Assembly (NCBI RefSeq): GCF_003628505.1
Contig: NZ_RBZP01000001.1
Location: 372,001 to 436,000 of the forward strand
Source of the DNA: Oceanobacillus halophilus
GTDB taxonomy: Bacteria > Bacillota > Bacilli > Bacillales > Amphibacillaceae
Length of the DNA stretch: 64,000 nt
Direction of reading: 5' to 3'
This document shows, piece after piece, positions 18,516 through 27,296 of this stretch. Both the position numbers and the translations under genes were made by a program. Every line of letters begins with the position of its first letter. The first letter of the stretch is position 1. Below the pieces are notes generated by a model. It had not been told where the DNA came from, did not search any database, and saw only the letters and a list, made by a program, of their open reading frames with translations.

Positions 18516-19287
18516 ATGAAAAGGGTTATTCAACAAGGACTTAGGAAAATGGGATACCATGGAGAAGATATTCAAGTAATGAAAGTTTCTGGTGGAGATA
18601 TAAATGAAACTTTTTATGTTCCAATAGATAACGACCAATACTTTGTTAAATTGAATAGAGAGGTAAGTCCTGCGTTTTTTAACTTTGAAGCGGAAGGGTT
18701 AAATAAAATTAGAGAAACAAAATCCATTCGTGTGCCCAAAGTTTACGGAGTATATGAAGTGTCCCAGGTTCCAATGTTATGGATGGAATGGATAGAAGGA
18801 GAAAAAGAGAACCATACAGAAACATTACTTGGAGAACAGGTAGCAAAGCTTCATCAATGTGAAGGACCTGGTTATGGGTATAACAAAGAAAGTTATATCG
18901 GTAAACTAAAACAGAATAACAAAATAGTTCATAGCTGGATAACATATTATCGAGACTATCGATTAAAGGGACAATTAAGTATCGGTAGGAATAGGGGAAC
19001 CATAAGGGGAAATAGGGAGAAGAGGCTGATTAAAGGGTGGTTATCCATTTCTAATTGATCCTTCTATACTTTATGGAGATCATGAATTTGAAATTGCTTT
19101 TACAGAATTATTTGGTGGTTTCTCCAGACAGTTCTATGAAGCATATCAATCAACATTCCCGTTAACGACCGATTATGAAGATAGAAAAGAATTATACCAA
19201 CTCTATTATTTACTAGTCCATCTTAACCTATTCGGTGAAATATATGGTAGTTCCGTTGATCAGATATTAAAGAAATTCTCCATTTAA
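18516..19287 (+). pseudogene. Fructosamine kinase-like phosphotransferase, deleted and frameshifted
   Basis: The first frame (ATG 18516, after ATAGGTGG) gives the N-lobe of a fructosamine/aminoglycoside phosphotransferase: VSGGDINETFYV, YFVKLNREVS, VPMLWMEWIEGE and LHQCEGPGYGYN. It ends at a stop at 19058. From about 19033 a different frame continues the family C-terminus: PFLIDPSILYGDHEFEIAF, LFGGFSRQFYEAY and YYLLVHLNLFGEIYG, ending at 19287. The family's catalytic HGDLWSGN-type motif, which should lie just before FLIDPS, is absent, so tens of residues were lost along with the frame. This is a true pseudogene rather than one miscalled base. Intact relatives are about 290 residues and phosphorylate ketoamines on glycated amines. 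Confidence 0.75.
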
Positions 19288-19351
19288 ACTAGATTTAAAA
19301 TTATGCATTTTCATTCAATCATTGAATATAAATATGTATTAACCATGTCCA

Positions 19352-19392
19352 AACGCCTATGGACGTCAACTATACTGACGGTCATAGGCGTT
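19352..19392. terminator. Hairpin downstream of the fructosamine kinase remnant
   Basis: AACGCCTATG pairs with CATAGGCGTT and the stem continues inward (GACGTCA with TGACGGT, two mismatches). No T-run follows. It probably ends transcripts of the decayed genes. Confidence 0.5.
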
Positions 19393-19639
19393 CTATGTAA
19401 CAAAAGGATGCACCAAAACTTTAAAAGCTTTTACTCATGCATCTGCCCCTAAACTCCACTCATAAAATTCCTCTTTTTCAACTCATTTATTTCTTCCAAA
19501 TAGGAAAGATAAGCATTTTCAATTTACCTTGTATAACCGACAACCAAGTGATTTCCAGTTATTCCATTATTCTCCGTACATCCTTACAGGTTTTAAGAAG
19601 AAAATAAACGTGATTAATTAATTACCTGGAGGAGTTAAA
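19393..19639. other. Non-coding gap before the LysM-CAP gene
   Basis: No gene seen. It contains the perfect palindrome TAAAAGCTTTTA within an imperfect GGATGCA...TGCATCT inverted repeat (about 19408-19443). The ribosome binding site CTGGAGGAG for the next gene lies at the end. Confidence 0.35.
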
Positions 19640-20260
19640 ATGCGTAAAAAGCTTCTAATATTGCTGTTTGCAGTGACCCTTGCTTTTCCAGTAAGTGCAC
19701 AAGCAGAAATAAAAATGTTTAATGAACCACCATTTGATTATTATAAGGTGTCTAAAGGAGATTCCTTTTGGTTTATCGCGAAACGTTATGGATTAGATTA
19801 CCGAGAGCTAATGCGCTTGAATCCTAACGTGCAGCCGACAAATATGCAGATTGGATCAACCATACGTCTAAGAGGGAATGCGCAAAGCCCAGCATCCTTT
19901 GAACAGCAGGTAGCAGATTTGGTAAATGAAGAAAGGGCAAAGCATGGCTTATCCCCATTAATGCATCGAGCTGATATTAAGAATGTAGCAGAGAAAAAGG
20001 CAATGGATTTAATCAATTCCAATTACTTCTCCCATAATAGCCCAAATTATGGTTCACCTTTTAATATGTTAAAGACATTTGGAATCAGTTATCGAACAGC
20101 AGGAGAGAACATTGCAAAAGGACAAAAATCACCGCAAGAAGTAATGAATGCCTGGATGAATTCATCCGGACACCGGGCAAATATTTTAAAGCCTGAATTT
20201 GATTCAATTGGTGTCGGTTACTATCAAGGTGCCTGGGTACAAATGTTCACCGGTTCTTAA
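19640..20260 (+). CDS. Secreted LysM and CAP (SCP/PR-1) domain protein
   Basis: A 206-residue exported protein. The N-terminus MRKKLLILLFAVTLAFPVSA is a signal peptide with an ASA-type cut site (VSAQA). One LysM repeat (about 35-75, YKVSKGDSFWFIAKRYGLDY through MQIGSTIRL) should bind peptidoglycan. The CAP domain (about 85-205) shows LVNEERAKHGLSPL, YFSHNSPNYG, AGENIAKGQKSP and the C-terminal GYYQGAWVQMFTGS. Similar LysM-CAP proteins (YkwD and YlbC types) occur in Bacillaceae. Their enzymatic role is unsettled, with some linked to spores. It has its own GGAGG site and terminator, so it is monocistronic. Confidence 0.85.
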   Translation: MRKKLLILLFAVTLAFPVSAQAEIKMFNEPPFDYYKVSKGDSFWFIAKRYGLDYRELMRLNPNVQPTNMQIGSTIRLRGNAQSPASFEQQVADLVNEERAKHGLSPLMHRADIKNVAEKKAMDLINSNYFSHNSPNYGSPFNMLKTFGISYRTAGENIAKGQKSPQEVMNAWMNSSGHRANILKPEFDSIGVGYYQGAWVQMFTGS

Positions 20261-20272
20261 CAGCATTAACAG

Positions 20273-20313
20273 AGAAAAGTCCAAGTTGGAAACGTACCAT
20301 CCTGGACTTTTCT
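20273..20313. terminator. Terminator after the LysM-CAP gene
   Basis: AGAAAAGTCCA and TGGACTTTTCT form a perfect 11-base stem with a 19-base loop. It lies between the convergent LysM-CAP gene and the small gene at 20341-20493. Confidence 0.7.
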
Positions 20314-20340
20314 ATGATGAATAATTAAAAAACAAATAGT

Positions 20341-20493
20341 TTAAGCAGCAGGAGTAGTTTCATCATCATCCTTGTTATAAATGAGTTGATTCGTGTTCCA
20401 ATAATATAGTTTTGGCAATCCCCAATAAATCCACGCCTCTTGTAGTAAAGATCCTCCAGTAAAAAGTAATAGTTGCCAATCTAAATGTCTCAT
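20341..20493 (-). CDS. Small hypothetical protein, 50 residues
   Basis: A short frame starting MRHLDWQLLLFTGGSLLQ and ending in an acidic tail (NKDDDETTPAA). The case for a real gene is a GGAGG ribosome binding site exactly six bases before the ATG and a terminator-type hairpin just beyond the stop. The middle (EAWIYWGLPKLYYWN) is rich in Trp and Tyr and mildly hydrophobic, so membrane association is possible. I do not recognise a family. Neighbours (LysM-CAP protein, short-chain dehydrogenase) give no functional clue. Confidence 0.6.
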   Translation of the reverse strand: MRHLDWQLLLFTGGSLLQEAWIYWGLPKLYYWNTNQLIYNKDDDETTPAA

Positions 20494-20686
20494 CTCAAAC
20501 CTCCTTAATATAAATTATCCAAGTCATACTTGTCTTAGAACAAGGTATTAGAAACTCAAATAGTTACATTAAAAGGTTAGAAGTATCTAACATAGCTTTA
20601 TCGGAATGATAAGTTAGAATCTCGGTTAAATGTTCAGCCATATAGTTCGGTATATGTTTTTAGAATACTGCTTCTAGTTTTGTAGG

Positions 20687-20741
20687 TTGATTTTATTACT
20701 TCAGAGTATTACACTTAAATTATACTATGATAACGCTTTCT
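20687..20741 (+). promoter_or_regulatory. Possible promoter with CcpA (cre)-like site for the short-chain dehydrogenase
   Basis: TTGATT at 20687-20692 and TACACT at 20710-20715 have a 17-base spacer. TGATAACGCTTTCT at 20728-20741 fits the cre consensus except for the last base, and it would cover the start of the transcript. Catabolite repression is inference. Confidence 0.4.
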
Positions 20742-20781
20742 TTAATGTTAAAAAAAAATAGATATAAAAGGGGAATATACA

Positions 20782-21543
20782 ATGAAACTAGAAGGAAAAG
20801 TAGCGGTAGTTACAGGAGCAGCATCCGGTATGGGTAAAGCAATTGTAGAATTGTATGCAAAAGAAGGGGCAAAAGTTCTCTTGGCTGATATTAATATAGA
20901 AGGTGCAGAAGCGGTTACAAAAGATATTATCAGTCATGGTGGTAAAGCTAAAGCTCTTAAAGTAAATCTAGCAGAATTATCGGATATAGAAAATATGATT
21001 GATACAGCAGTTAGTGAATATGGAACACTAGACATCCTTGTAAATAACGCTGGAATTATGGACAACATGGAACCGGCTGGTGACATTGTTGATGAAAAAT
21101 GGGATTTGATTTTTGATATAAACACAAAAGCTGTCATGCGCGGCATTCGCAAGGCATTGCCAATATTCTTGGAAAAAGAAAAAGGAGTAATTATTAATAC
21201 TGCTTCAACAGGTGGGCTTAATGGTGCTCATGCGGGGGCAACATATGCAGCATCAAAACATGCTGTTGTTGGTTTGACGAAAAATACTGGCTTTATGTAC
21301 GCGAACAAAGGAATCCGCTGTAACGCAATTGCTCCAGGCGGTGTAAAAACAAACATTGGTTCGACAATGCTAAATATTAATGAATTTGGAGCAAGTCGCA
21401 CCAAATTGGCTCAAGATGTTATGCCACGAATGGGTGAACCTGAAGAAATTGCAAAAGTTGCTTTATTCTTAGCTACTGAAGAAGCTAGTTTTGTGAACGG
21501 TACGGTGGTCACAGTAGATGGTGGCTGGACAGCAGCATTTTAA
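20782..21543 (+). CDS. Short-chain dehydrogenase/reductase
   Basis: Classical SDR of 253 residues. The cofactor loop TGAASGMGKAI lies near residues 12-22, NNAGIMDN near 87, the catalytic Ser in NTASTGG near 138, and the catalytic Tyr/Lys in YAASKHAVVG near 155. The C-terminal VNGTVVTVDGGWTAAF is typical of the 3-oxoacyl-ACP reductase/glucose 1-dehydrogenase group. The acidic residue after strand 2 (LADINIEGAE) suggests NAD rather than NADP. The substrate cannot be assigned. It is transcribed alone, with a cre-like element upstream and a strong terminator downstream. Confidence 0.85.
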   Translation: MKLEGKVAVVTGAASGMGKAIVELYAKEGAKVLLADINIEGAEAVTKDIISHGGKAKALKVNLAELSDIENMIDTAVSEYGTLDILVNNAGIMDNMEPAGDIVDEKWDLIFDINTKAVMRGIRKALPIFLEKEKGVIINTASTGGLNGAHAGATYAASKHAVVGLTKNTGFMYANKGIRCNAIAPGGVKTNIGSTMLNINEFGASRTKLAQDVMPRMGEPEEIAKVALFLATEEASFVNGTVVTVDGGWTAAF

Positions 21544-21564
21544 ATACTAAATTCAATCGGGTTA

Positions 21565-21597
21565 CTCCGTTATCAGAAAAGGTAGCGGAGCTTTTTT
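21565..21597 (+). terminator. Terminator after the short-chain dehydrogenase
   Basis: CTCCGTTATC pairs fully (two G-U) with GGTAGCGGAG around AGAAAA, followed by CTTTTTT. Confidence 0.85.
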
Positions 21598-21881
21598 ACT
21601 TCTGGAATGTGATTTAACCCTTAGTTGAAAGGAGATAGGGATAAATAGATGGTTTAATAATCCACTGTTATTTATTATGAATTTCCTAGTTTACATAATC
21701 TTTATTATAAGAAGTTGTAGCAATAACAATTAAAAATATCTCATAATTAAAGTATACTTGTGATAGTGAGACAAAATTAAAATTTTAACTGATATATTTA
21801 GTTGAATGGAATTTTTAACTTATCGATACGATTCTTTATATTTGGTAGTTTTACAATTTCAGCGCTAAATTAAATCGATTA
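21598..21881. other. AT-rich gap between convergent genes
   Basis: I see no gene or clear signal between the dehydrogenase terminator and the hmp terminator. Confidence 0.35.
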
Positions 21882-21914
21882 GAAAAATACAGCAAAATCA
21901 AATTGACTTTGCTG
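21882..21914 (-). terminator. Terminator of the flavohemoglobin gene
   Basis: Read on the minus strand, CAGCAAA pairs with TTTGCTG, with further pairing in the loop (TCAA/TTGA), followed by TATTTTT. Confidence 0.75.
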
Positions 21915-21929
21915 CTTATGTATGTCGTT

Positions 21930-23156
21930 CTATTCCGTTCCAAGTATTGCTATCGGATTAAAGACTTCAAAATGAATATGTTCTTCATTAACATCCCATT
22001 GTTGTAACGCGCCGTTAATAGCTTTCATAAATGGTATTGGCCCGCAAAAATAAAACATCGCATCTTTATTAGGAACAAATGTTCTTATTAGATCTAAATC
22101 AATAAAACCTTCTTTGTCAAAATTGCCATTGTTTCGATCAACATCTGTTGGTGCATCGTAACAAACGATAGATTTTAATGTAGAATGACTTTCAGCTAAT
22201 TGCTTTACATGATCCTTAAACGCGTGTGTTTGACTGTTTGTGGTTGCATGGATGAATATGACTTCACGCTCAGGTTGTTCCACTGTAACTGTATTTAACA
22301 TGCTTATTAACGGTGTAATTCCAATTCCTCCACTGATAAGAACCAAGGGAAAATCCTGTTCCTGATTATCTTGCACAAAGTCTCCAGCTGGTGCAGAAAT
22401 ATCAATGGAATCACCTTCATTTATTTGTTCATGCAAGAAATTGGATACTATGCCTTCCGGTGCATTATTACTTGCATCCTCTCTTTTTACACTTATTCGA
22501 TAATAATTCTTTCCAGGTGCGTCAGATATGCTGTAGTGTCTAATATGGGTATACTCTTCTCCTGGTATACGCGCCTTTACTGTAATATATTGCCCAGGTT
22601 GATAAGTAGCAATCTTCTTCCCATCTGCAGGCACTAGATAAAAAGAGGTTACTTCTTTACTTTCTGGTTCCTTTTTCTGTACGGTGAATGCTCGAAAACC
22701 ATCCCAACCACCAGGTTGTTCGCGTGCTTCTTCATATAATTTGTTCTCAATCTCAATAAAAGCATCAGCAATATAATTGTATGCTTTGCCCCATGCATCC
22801 ATAGTTTCATCTGTCGCTGTTTCTCCTAGAACATCTTTTACTGCTTCCAGTAGCGTTTCTCCAACTAAAGGATATTGATCGGCACGAACACCGATGGCTC
22901 GATGTTTTTCGGTAACTCTCGTTATTACAGGCATGATTGCGTCGAGATTGGTAATATGTTCCCCGGCTGCATACACCGAATATGCTAATGCTTCTTGCTG
23001 AATGCCGAGCTTTTGGTTAGTTTGATTAAACAAATTATATAGTTCAGGAGCTTTAGAAAAAAGCAGTTCATAAAATTTTAATCCGATCTCTTTGCTATGC
23101 TCTTTTAATACAGGGGCGGTTGATTGAACAATTTCTACTGTCTTGTCATCAAGCAT
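21930..23156 (-). CDS. hmp: Flavohemoglobin (nitric oxide dioxygenase)
   Basis: A 408-residue fusion of a globin domain (about 1-138) with a ferredoxin reductase-like FAD/NAD(P)H domain. The proximal haem histidine is expected in VTEKHRAIGV near residue 85. The FAD site is RHYSISDAPG near 206. The NAD(P)H site is ISGGIGITPLISML near 275, and the protein ends in the typical VFNPIAILGTE. It oxidises NO to nitrate with O2 and NAD(P)H. The start has AAGGAGTG eight bases upstream. In B. subtilis hmp is controlled by NsrR and ResDE; I did not find a clear NsrR site by eye. Confidence 0.95.
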   Translation of the reverse strand: MLDDKTVEIVQSTAPVLKEHSKEIGLKFYELLFSKAPELYNLFNQTNQKLGIQQEALAYSVYAAGEHITNLDAIMPVITRVTEKHRAIGVRADQYPLVGETLLEAVKDVLGETATDETMDAWGKAYNYIADAFIEIENKLYEEAREQPGGWDGFRAFTVQKKEPESKEVTSFYLVPADGKKIATYQPGQYITVKARIPGEEYTHIRHYSISDAPGKNYYRISVKREDASNNAPEGIVSNFLHEQINEGDSIDISAPAGDFVQDNQEQDFPLVLISGGIGITPLISMLNTVTVEQPEREVIFIHATTNSQTHAFKDHVKQLAESHSTLKSIVCYDAPTDVDRNNGNFDKEGFIDLDLIRTFVPNKDAMFYFCGPIPFMKAINGALQQWDVNEEHIHFEVFNPIAILGTE

Positions 23157-23221
23157 CGACGTATCACTCCTTCTATTACTTTACAGACTTATTCTTCCCC
23201 CCTAAAACTAGATTATGAAAC

Positions 23222-23261
23222 AAAAACACAGCCTTACTAAGTTCTTAGCAAGACTGTGTTT
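23222..23261 (-). terminator. Terminator after the glycosyltransferase gene
   Basis: AAACACAGCCTTACTAAG and CTTAGCAAGACTGTGTTT form an 18-base stem (two non-Watson-Crick positions) with a two-base loop. On the minus strand it runs into TTTTTG. Confidence 0.85.
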
Positions 23262-23264
23262 AGT

Positions 23265-24380
23265 TTAATGGGCGTCGATTGTCGCTTCGTAAAACTCTAG
23301 AAGTTGTTGTGACGCATTATCCCAAGCGTATTTCTCAGCTTCTTCCCTCGCATGTTTCTTCATTTGTTGTAACGTTTCATCATCTTCTATGACACTGACC
23401 GCTTTCATCAAACTTTCTATGTTTTCATTTTCAAAAAGCACGCCGGTTTCACCATCTCTGATTTGTTCCATGGTAGGACCGCTTTTAGCTGCAATGACTG
23501 GTAATCCAGAAGCCATCGCCTCAAGAATAACCAAACCTAACGTCTCTGTGACAGACGGAAAAACGAAAGCATCCGCTGAAGCAAAGGCTTGGGATAATTC
23601 CTTCCCATGTAAAAATCCTGTAAAAATGGTATTCGTTCCCTTGAATTGTTGCATTAAAGAATTGCGTGCGGGGCCATCTCCGATAATAGCTAAGGCTATA
23701 TCATCTCTTTCTTCTAACAAGGGTTTTATTTTATGTATTTCTTTTTCAATAGCTAGTCTACCTACGAATAATAATAATTTCTTTGATTGATCTCCTCGTG
23801 TTAAACGATTTCGCATTTTTTTACTGTAAAACTCTGGATGATGATTCACAGTATCTACTCCACGCTGGAGAACATGGAGTTTTTGAATCCCTTGCTCTAC
23901 TAACTCTTTTTCGATTGTTTCGGATGTACACAGGTTTAAATCCGCAGCATTATGAAGCTTTCGTATATATTTCCATAAGATTGGTTTCCCAGGTTTATAA
24001 ATCTTATAATAGTCCAAATATTTGGGTATATGAGTATGGTATGAAGCAAGTAATGGGACGTTTAGTTTTCTTGCGTAATTAACAGCAGATGCTGCAATTA
24101 ATACAGGGTTTGCTGCATGAATAATATTCGGTTGGAACTCTTCTAACAATGTTTTTACCTTTTTAGATGGCAAAGCAAATTTTTTATATTGATAAAATGG
24201 TAATGTAATCGGTTTAATCCCTTCCACGCGCGCTCCCTCGTATTCAGTAACACCTAAATCTGGAGCAATGACTAATACTTCGTGACCGATTGTTCGAAAA
24301 TATTTAATTGCTTGGGTAAGTCTAGTAACTACCCCATCTGTGGAAGGTAAAAAAGTTTCTGTAACGATTGCTATTCTCAA
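23265..24380 (-). CDS. Family 4 glycosyltransferase
   Basis: A GT-B fold retaining glycosyltransferase of 371 residues. The N-terminus RIAIVTETFLPSTDGVVTRL is the acceptor-side start seen in GT4 enzymes related to lipid glycosyltransferases such as SqdX/SQD2 and mannosyltransferases. YHTHIPKYLDYY follows near residue 117. The donor-side domain shows LLLFVGRLAIEKEI near 205 and the E-x7-E segment ETLGLVILEAMASGLPVIAA near 285-305. A membrane lipid or cell-envelope acceptor is plausible but not shown. It is a single-gene unit; hmp lies just downstream of its terminator. Confidence 0.8.
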   Translation of the reverse strand: MRIAIVTETFLPSTDGVVTRLTQAIKYFRTIGHEVLVIAPDLGVTEYEGARVEGIKPITLPFYQYKKFALPSKKVKTLLEEFQPNIIHAANPVLIAASAVNYARKLNVPLLASYHTHIPKYLDYYKIYKPGKPILWKYIRKLHNAADLNLCTSETIEKELVEQGIQKLHVLQRGVDTVNHHPEFYSKKMRNRLTRGDQSKKLLLFVGRLAIEKEIHKIKPLLEERDDIALAIIGDGPARNSLMQQFKGTNTIFTGFLHGKELSQAFASADAFVFPSVTETLGLVILEAMASGLPVIAAKSGPTMEQIRDGETGVLFENENIESLMKAVSVIEDDETLQQMKKHAREEAEKYAWDNASQQLLEFYEATIDAH

Positions 24381-24595
24381 AACGATTTTGACACCTTCTT
24401 ATTTCTAGAATCTATTTTTACCTTGAGGTAAATCTCATAACCTCTCAAGAATAAACTGATTCTATTATAGTACATATTTTATTATTACAAAATTAAAAGG
24501 TGATTTTTAACCTAAACTTTACATGAAGCATCCCCTACTCCATAGCAACAATCTTTGTGAAAAGATGTATCCCAATATACGAGAGTTCAATGTAG

Positions 24596-24639
24596 TAGAT
24601 GAGCCTACTACCTCATACTGCATTTTGTAGACTCATCTA
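24596..24639 (-). terminator. Inverted repeat after the Rieske oxidoreductase gene
   Basis: TAGATGAG and CTCATCTA form the stem base and CTAC/GTAG extend it after one unpaired base each. The T-run is poor, so function is uncertain. Confidence 0.45.
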
Positions 24640-24665
24640 TGCTCACTACTTAAGTCACTCAGCCT

Positions 24666-26192
24666 TTAATTTATTTCTCGTTTAGGTAATGGCTTTTTTG
24701 CAGGTCCTTCAATAACATCTCCAGTATAAGAGAATCTAGATCCATGACATGGACAATCCCATGTTCTGTCTCCTGAGTTCCATTTGACTTCACATCCCAA
24801 ATGGGTGCAGGTTGTATCTACCATATGGAGCTTTTCTTCGCTATCTTTGTATACACCTGTTCTTTTTCCTTTAACGCGGATTACCGTAGCATCATCTGCC
24901 TTCAGATTATCTATATTGCTACCCGTATATTCCAACTTACCTTTAATTAAATGTTTGGCTACATCGGCATTTATTTCCATGAATTTCTTCACAGCAGGAT
25001 CTGCCTGGAATCTAGAAGGGCTATATAATTCCTGGTATTTATTCTCTTCATTTAAGATTCTATCGGTTAAAACCTTTGCAGCAATCGTTCCATTGGTCAT
25101 CCCCCATTTTCTGAAACCTGTTGCAACCAATACAGCCTCTTCGTTTTCTGTAATTGGCCCGATATATGGCATTTTATCTAATGTTGTTAGATCTTGGGCT
25201 GACCACCTATACTCCATCTGTTGAACATGGAAGTGATCCTCTGCGAATTTCTGAAGTGCCTCATAATGATCCATGGTAGATTTTCCTTGACCAGTTTTAT
25301 GATTTTCCCCACCAATTAACCAAAGTTCCTTTCCATCATCCTTGGTTGATCGAATAGACCTCGTTGGGGACTCGGCGTTAATATACATTCCTCCGGGATA
25401 TTTTTCATCACTAGTTACCGCTACCACATAAGAACGTTCAGGGTACATTCGGGAAAAATAGAAGCTCTGTTTGTCATAAAATGGAAAATGTGATGCAACA
25501 ATAATGTGATTGCAAGTAATCCGCTTCCCTTCTCTTGTTAAGATAGCTGGCTCTTTATTATATTCGATATCAACCGCTGTCGTATTTTCAAAAAATTGTA
25601 CCCCATTTTTCACACACGCTTCTACAAGTGCCTTTAGGAACTTTAATGGATGAAATTGTGCTTGGTTCTTCATAATTAATGCTGACTTTACAGGAATATT
25701 CAGTGGGATTTCATCAACTAATTCACTCTTAATGCCTATTTCATCATAGGCCTTTTTCTCCTTTTGCAGCTGAAGGATATAGGAGTCAGAATTCGTATAT
25801 ATGTAGGCATCTTCTTGATTAAAATCACATTCAATTCCCAATTCGCTAACAGTCTCTTCGATGAATTTTTTAGCTTCTGTTGCAGCTTCATAATATAAGG
25901 AAGCTTTTTCAATGCCAAAATGGGAAATAAACTCATCATAAATTAATCCATGTTGAGCTGTGATCTTTGCAGTAGTATGGCCAGTAGTTCCATTTAAAAG
26001 CTCTCCTGCATCTAATAAAACTACTTTTTTATTTTGTTTGGAAAGTAAATAGGCTGCTGTTATTCCTGTAATCCCTCCACCGACAATACCAACATCCGCT
26101 TCTACATTTTCCTTGATAGATGGAAAAGATGGTAATTTGACAGTATCACGCCAGGAAGGTTCTGGGAATTTCGGTAGTTGAAAATCGGTCAC
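24666..26192 (-). CDS. yhfW: FAD-dependent oxidoreductase with C-terminal Rieske domain (YhfW-like)
   Basis: This 508-residue protein has a DAO-type flavoprotein domain (about 25-400) starting with DVGIVGGGITGITAAYLL and TTGHTTAKITAQHG. A Rieske [2Fe-2S] domain (about 425-508) carries the cluster ligands in CTHLGCE and CPCHGSRFSYTG. The same two-domain order is found in B. subtilis YhfW. The iron-sulfur centre would pass electrons to or from the flavin; the substrate is unknown, perhaps an amine or amino acid judging by the DAO fold. The length is full and no motif is missing. Confidence 0.85.
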   Translation of the reverse strand: MTDFQLPKFPEPSWRDTVKLPSFPSIKENVEADVGIVGGGITGITAAYLLSKQNKKVVLLDAGELLNGTTGHTTAKITAQHGLIYDEFISHFGIEKASLYYEAATEAKKFIEETVSELGIECDFNQEDAYIYTNSDSYILQLQKEKKAYDEIGIKSELVDEIPLNIPVKSALIMKNQAQFHPLKFLKALVEACVKNGVQFFENTTAVDIEYNKEPAILTREGKRITCNHIIVASHFPFYDKQSFYFSRMYPERSYVVAVTSDEKYPGGMYINAESPTRSIRSTKDDGKELWLIGGENHKTGQGKSTMDHYEALQKFAEDHFHVQQMEYRWSAQDLTTLDKMPYIGPITENEEAVLVATGFRKWGMTNGTIAAKVLTDRILNEENKYQELYSPSRFQADPAVKKFMEINADVAKHLIKGKLEYTGSNIDNLKADDATVIRVKGKRTGVYKDSEEKLHMVDTTCTHLGCEVKWNSGDRTWDCPCHGSRFSYTGDVIEGPAKKPLPKREIN

Positions 26193-26290
26193 GACAGTAT
26201 CATCCCTTCTTCAATTGTTAATTTTATTGTTTCCATAAGAAGGAAAATTTATAATCGAAGTACCTTACAGTAGCCACCGGTAGTTTATGA

Positions 26291-26334
26291 CAAAATAAAA
26301 ATGGCCTATCAATTTTCTTTGATTGATAGGCCAT
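26291..26334 (-). terminator. Terminator of the small gene at 26358-26465
   Basis: ATGGCCTATCAAT and ATTGATAGGCCAT form a perfect 13-base stem with an eight-base loop. On the minus strand the stem is followed by TTTTATTTTG. Confidence 0.85.
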
Positions 26335-26357
26335 ATCTTTACTGTAATATGCTACTA

Positions 26358-26465
26358 TTAGTTTCGTGTATTTCGAGCACTGGATTTACCTTTTGCTCTT
26401 CTCTGTTCATCTGGGCGTTTGGCTTTGTTATTCTTTTCTTTTGGGGCATAAGAATCTTTAACCAT
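26358..26465 (-). CDS. Small basic hypothetical protein, 35 residues
   Basis: MVKDSYAPKEKNNKAKRPDE begins a very hydrophilic Lys/Arg-rich peptide without hydrophobic segments. GGAGGG lies six bases before the ATG, and a perfect 13-base terminator stem follows the stop, so it looks like a genuine monocistronic gene. Composition recalls small spore-associated proteins of Bacillaceae, but I cannot assign a family. cwlJ starts divergently about 230 bases away. Confidence 0.65.
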   Translation of the reverse strand: MVKDSYAPKEKNNKAKRPDEQRRAKGKSSARNTRN

Positions 26466-26663
26466 TTGATTCCCTCCGTCTCACTAGGTTGAATTAGATA
26501 TTGTTGTTTCACTTAAATGATAACAACAATAGGCAATATTAGATTAACCGTAATAAGCCCTTTTATGTATTTACAAAGACGAATATATCATAAAATAACT
26601 GCAAGTCCCTTTAAAAATCATCTTAAGTAATTTAAGATAATCTACATCTTTATTGTATTTTCT

Positions 26664-26671
26664 CATACAAT
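26664..26671 (+). promoter_or_regulatory. Possible sigma-E -10 box for cwlJ
   Basis: CATACAAT matches the sigma-E -10 consensus, and cwlJ is sigma-E controlled in B. subtilis. The -35 region (around 26643-26649) is weak, and the implied transcript start falls almost on the ribosome binding site, so this is tentative. Confidence 0.35.
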
Positions 26672-26691
26672 TCTTGTAGAGGTGATGAAAA

Positions 26692-27132
26692 GTGGCGAGA
26701 GTCAAATATACAGACAGTGACGTTGCTTTAATGGCAAGGATGATGAGAGCAGAAGCAGAAGGTGAAGGACAACAAGGGATGCTCATGGTAGGTAATGTTA
26801 TCGTTAATCGTTTAAAAGCAGATTGTTTGGATTTTCAAGACTTAAAGACCGTATCGGATGTCATCTATCAAGTGCAAGGTGGAAACTACTCCTTTGAAGC
26901 GGTACAAAAGGGAAACGTTTTTTATAACAGAGCAAGAACGGCAGAAAAAAGATTGGCCAAACAAACATTAGACTATTGGCGAGAACATCCATCCAAATAT
27001 TCACTTTGGTACTTTAATCCCTATGCCCCTTGTCCACCTACATGGTACGATCAACCATTTGCAGGCCAATATAAGGAACATTGCTATTATGAACCACAAG
27101 CGAACACATGTGAGGGTGCTTATAGGTGGTAA
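26692..27132 (+). CDS. cwlJ: Spore cortex hydrolase CwlJ
   Basis: A 146-residue Hydrolase_2 family enzyme. The catalytic Glu is expected in MMRAEAEGEGQQGMLMVGNV near residues 18-37. NVFYNRARTAEKRLA, HPSKYSLWYFNPYAP and the C-terminal CYYEPQANTCEGAY match CwlJ proteins (about 142 residues) rather than the longer, signal-peptide-bearing SleB. CwlJ sits in the spore coat and breaks down cortex peptidoglycan in germination triggered by Ca-dipicolinate; it needs GerQ, which is not in this window. The start is GTG 26692 after AGAGGTGATG. Confidence 0.92.
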   Translation: MARVKYTDSDVALMARMMRAEAEGEGQQGMLMVGNVIVNRLKADCLDFQDLKTVSDVIYQVQGGNYSFEAVQKGNVFYNRARTAEKRLAKQTLDYWREHPSKYSLWYFNPYAPCPPTWYDQPFAGQYKEHCYYEPQANTCEGAYRW

Positions 27133-27296
27133 AAATTTACAAATTAAATCGTTTGCTTCTTTTCAACTCCACATAGCCTTATAGCAAAATTTTTATGAAG
27201 GTATCCACTATTTATATCTTCAAAATAATCTTCCATCCTATAAAAAATTGAAGCGTTTCTTTTATTATTTACGCGTGATTAAGAAATCAACTCATA

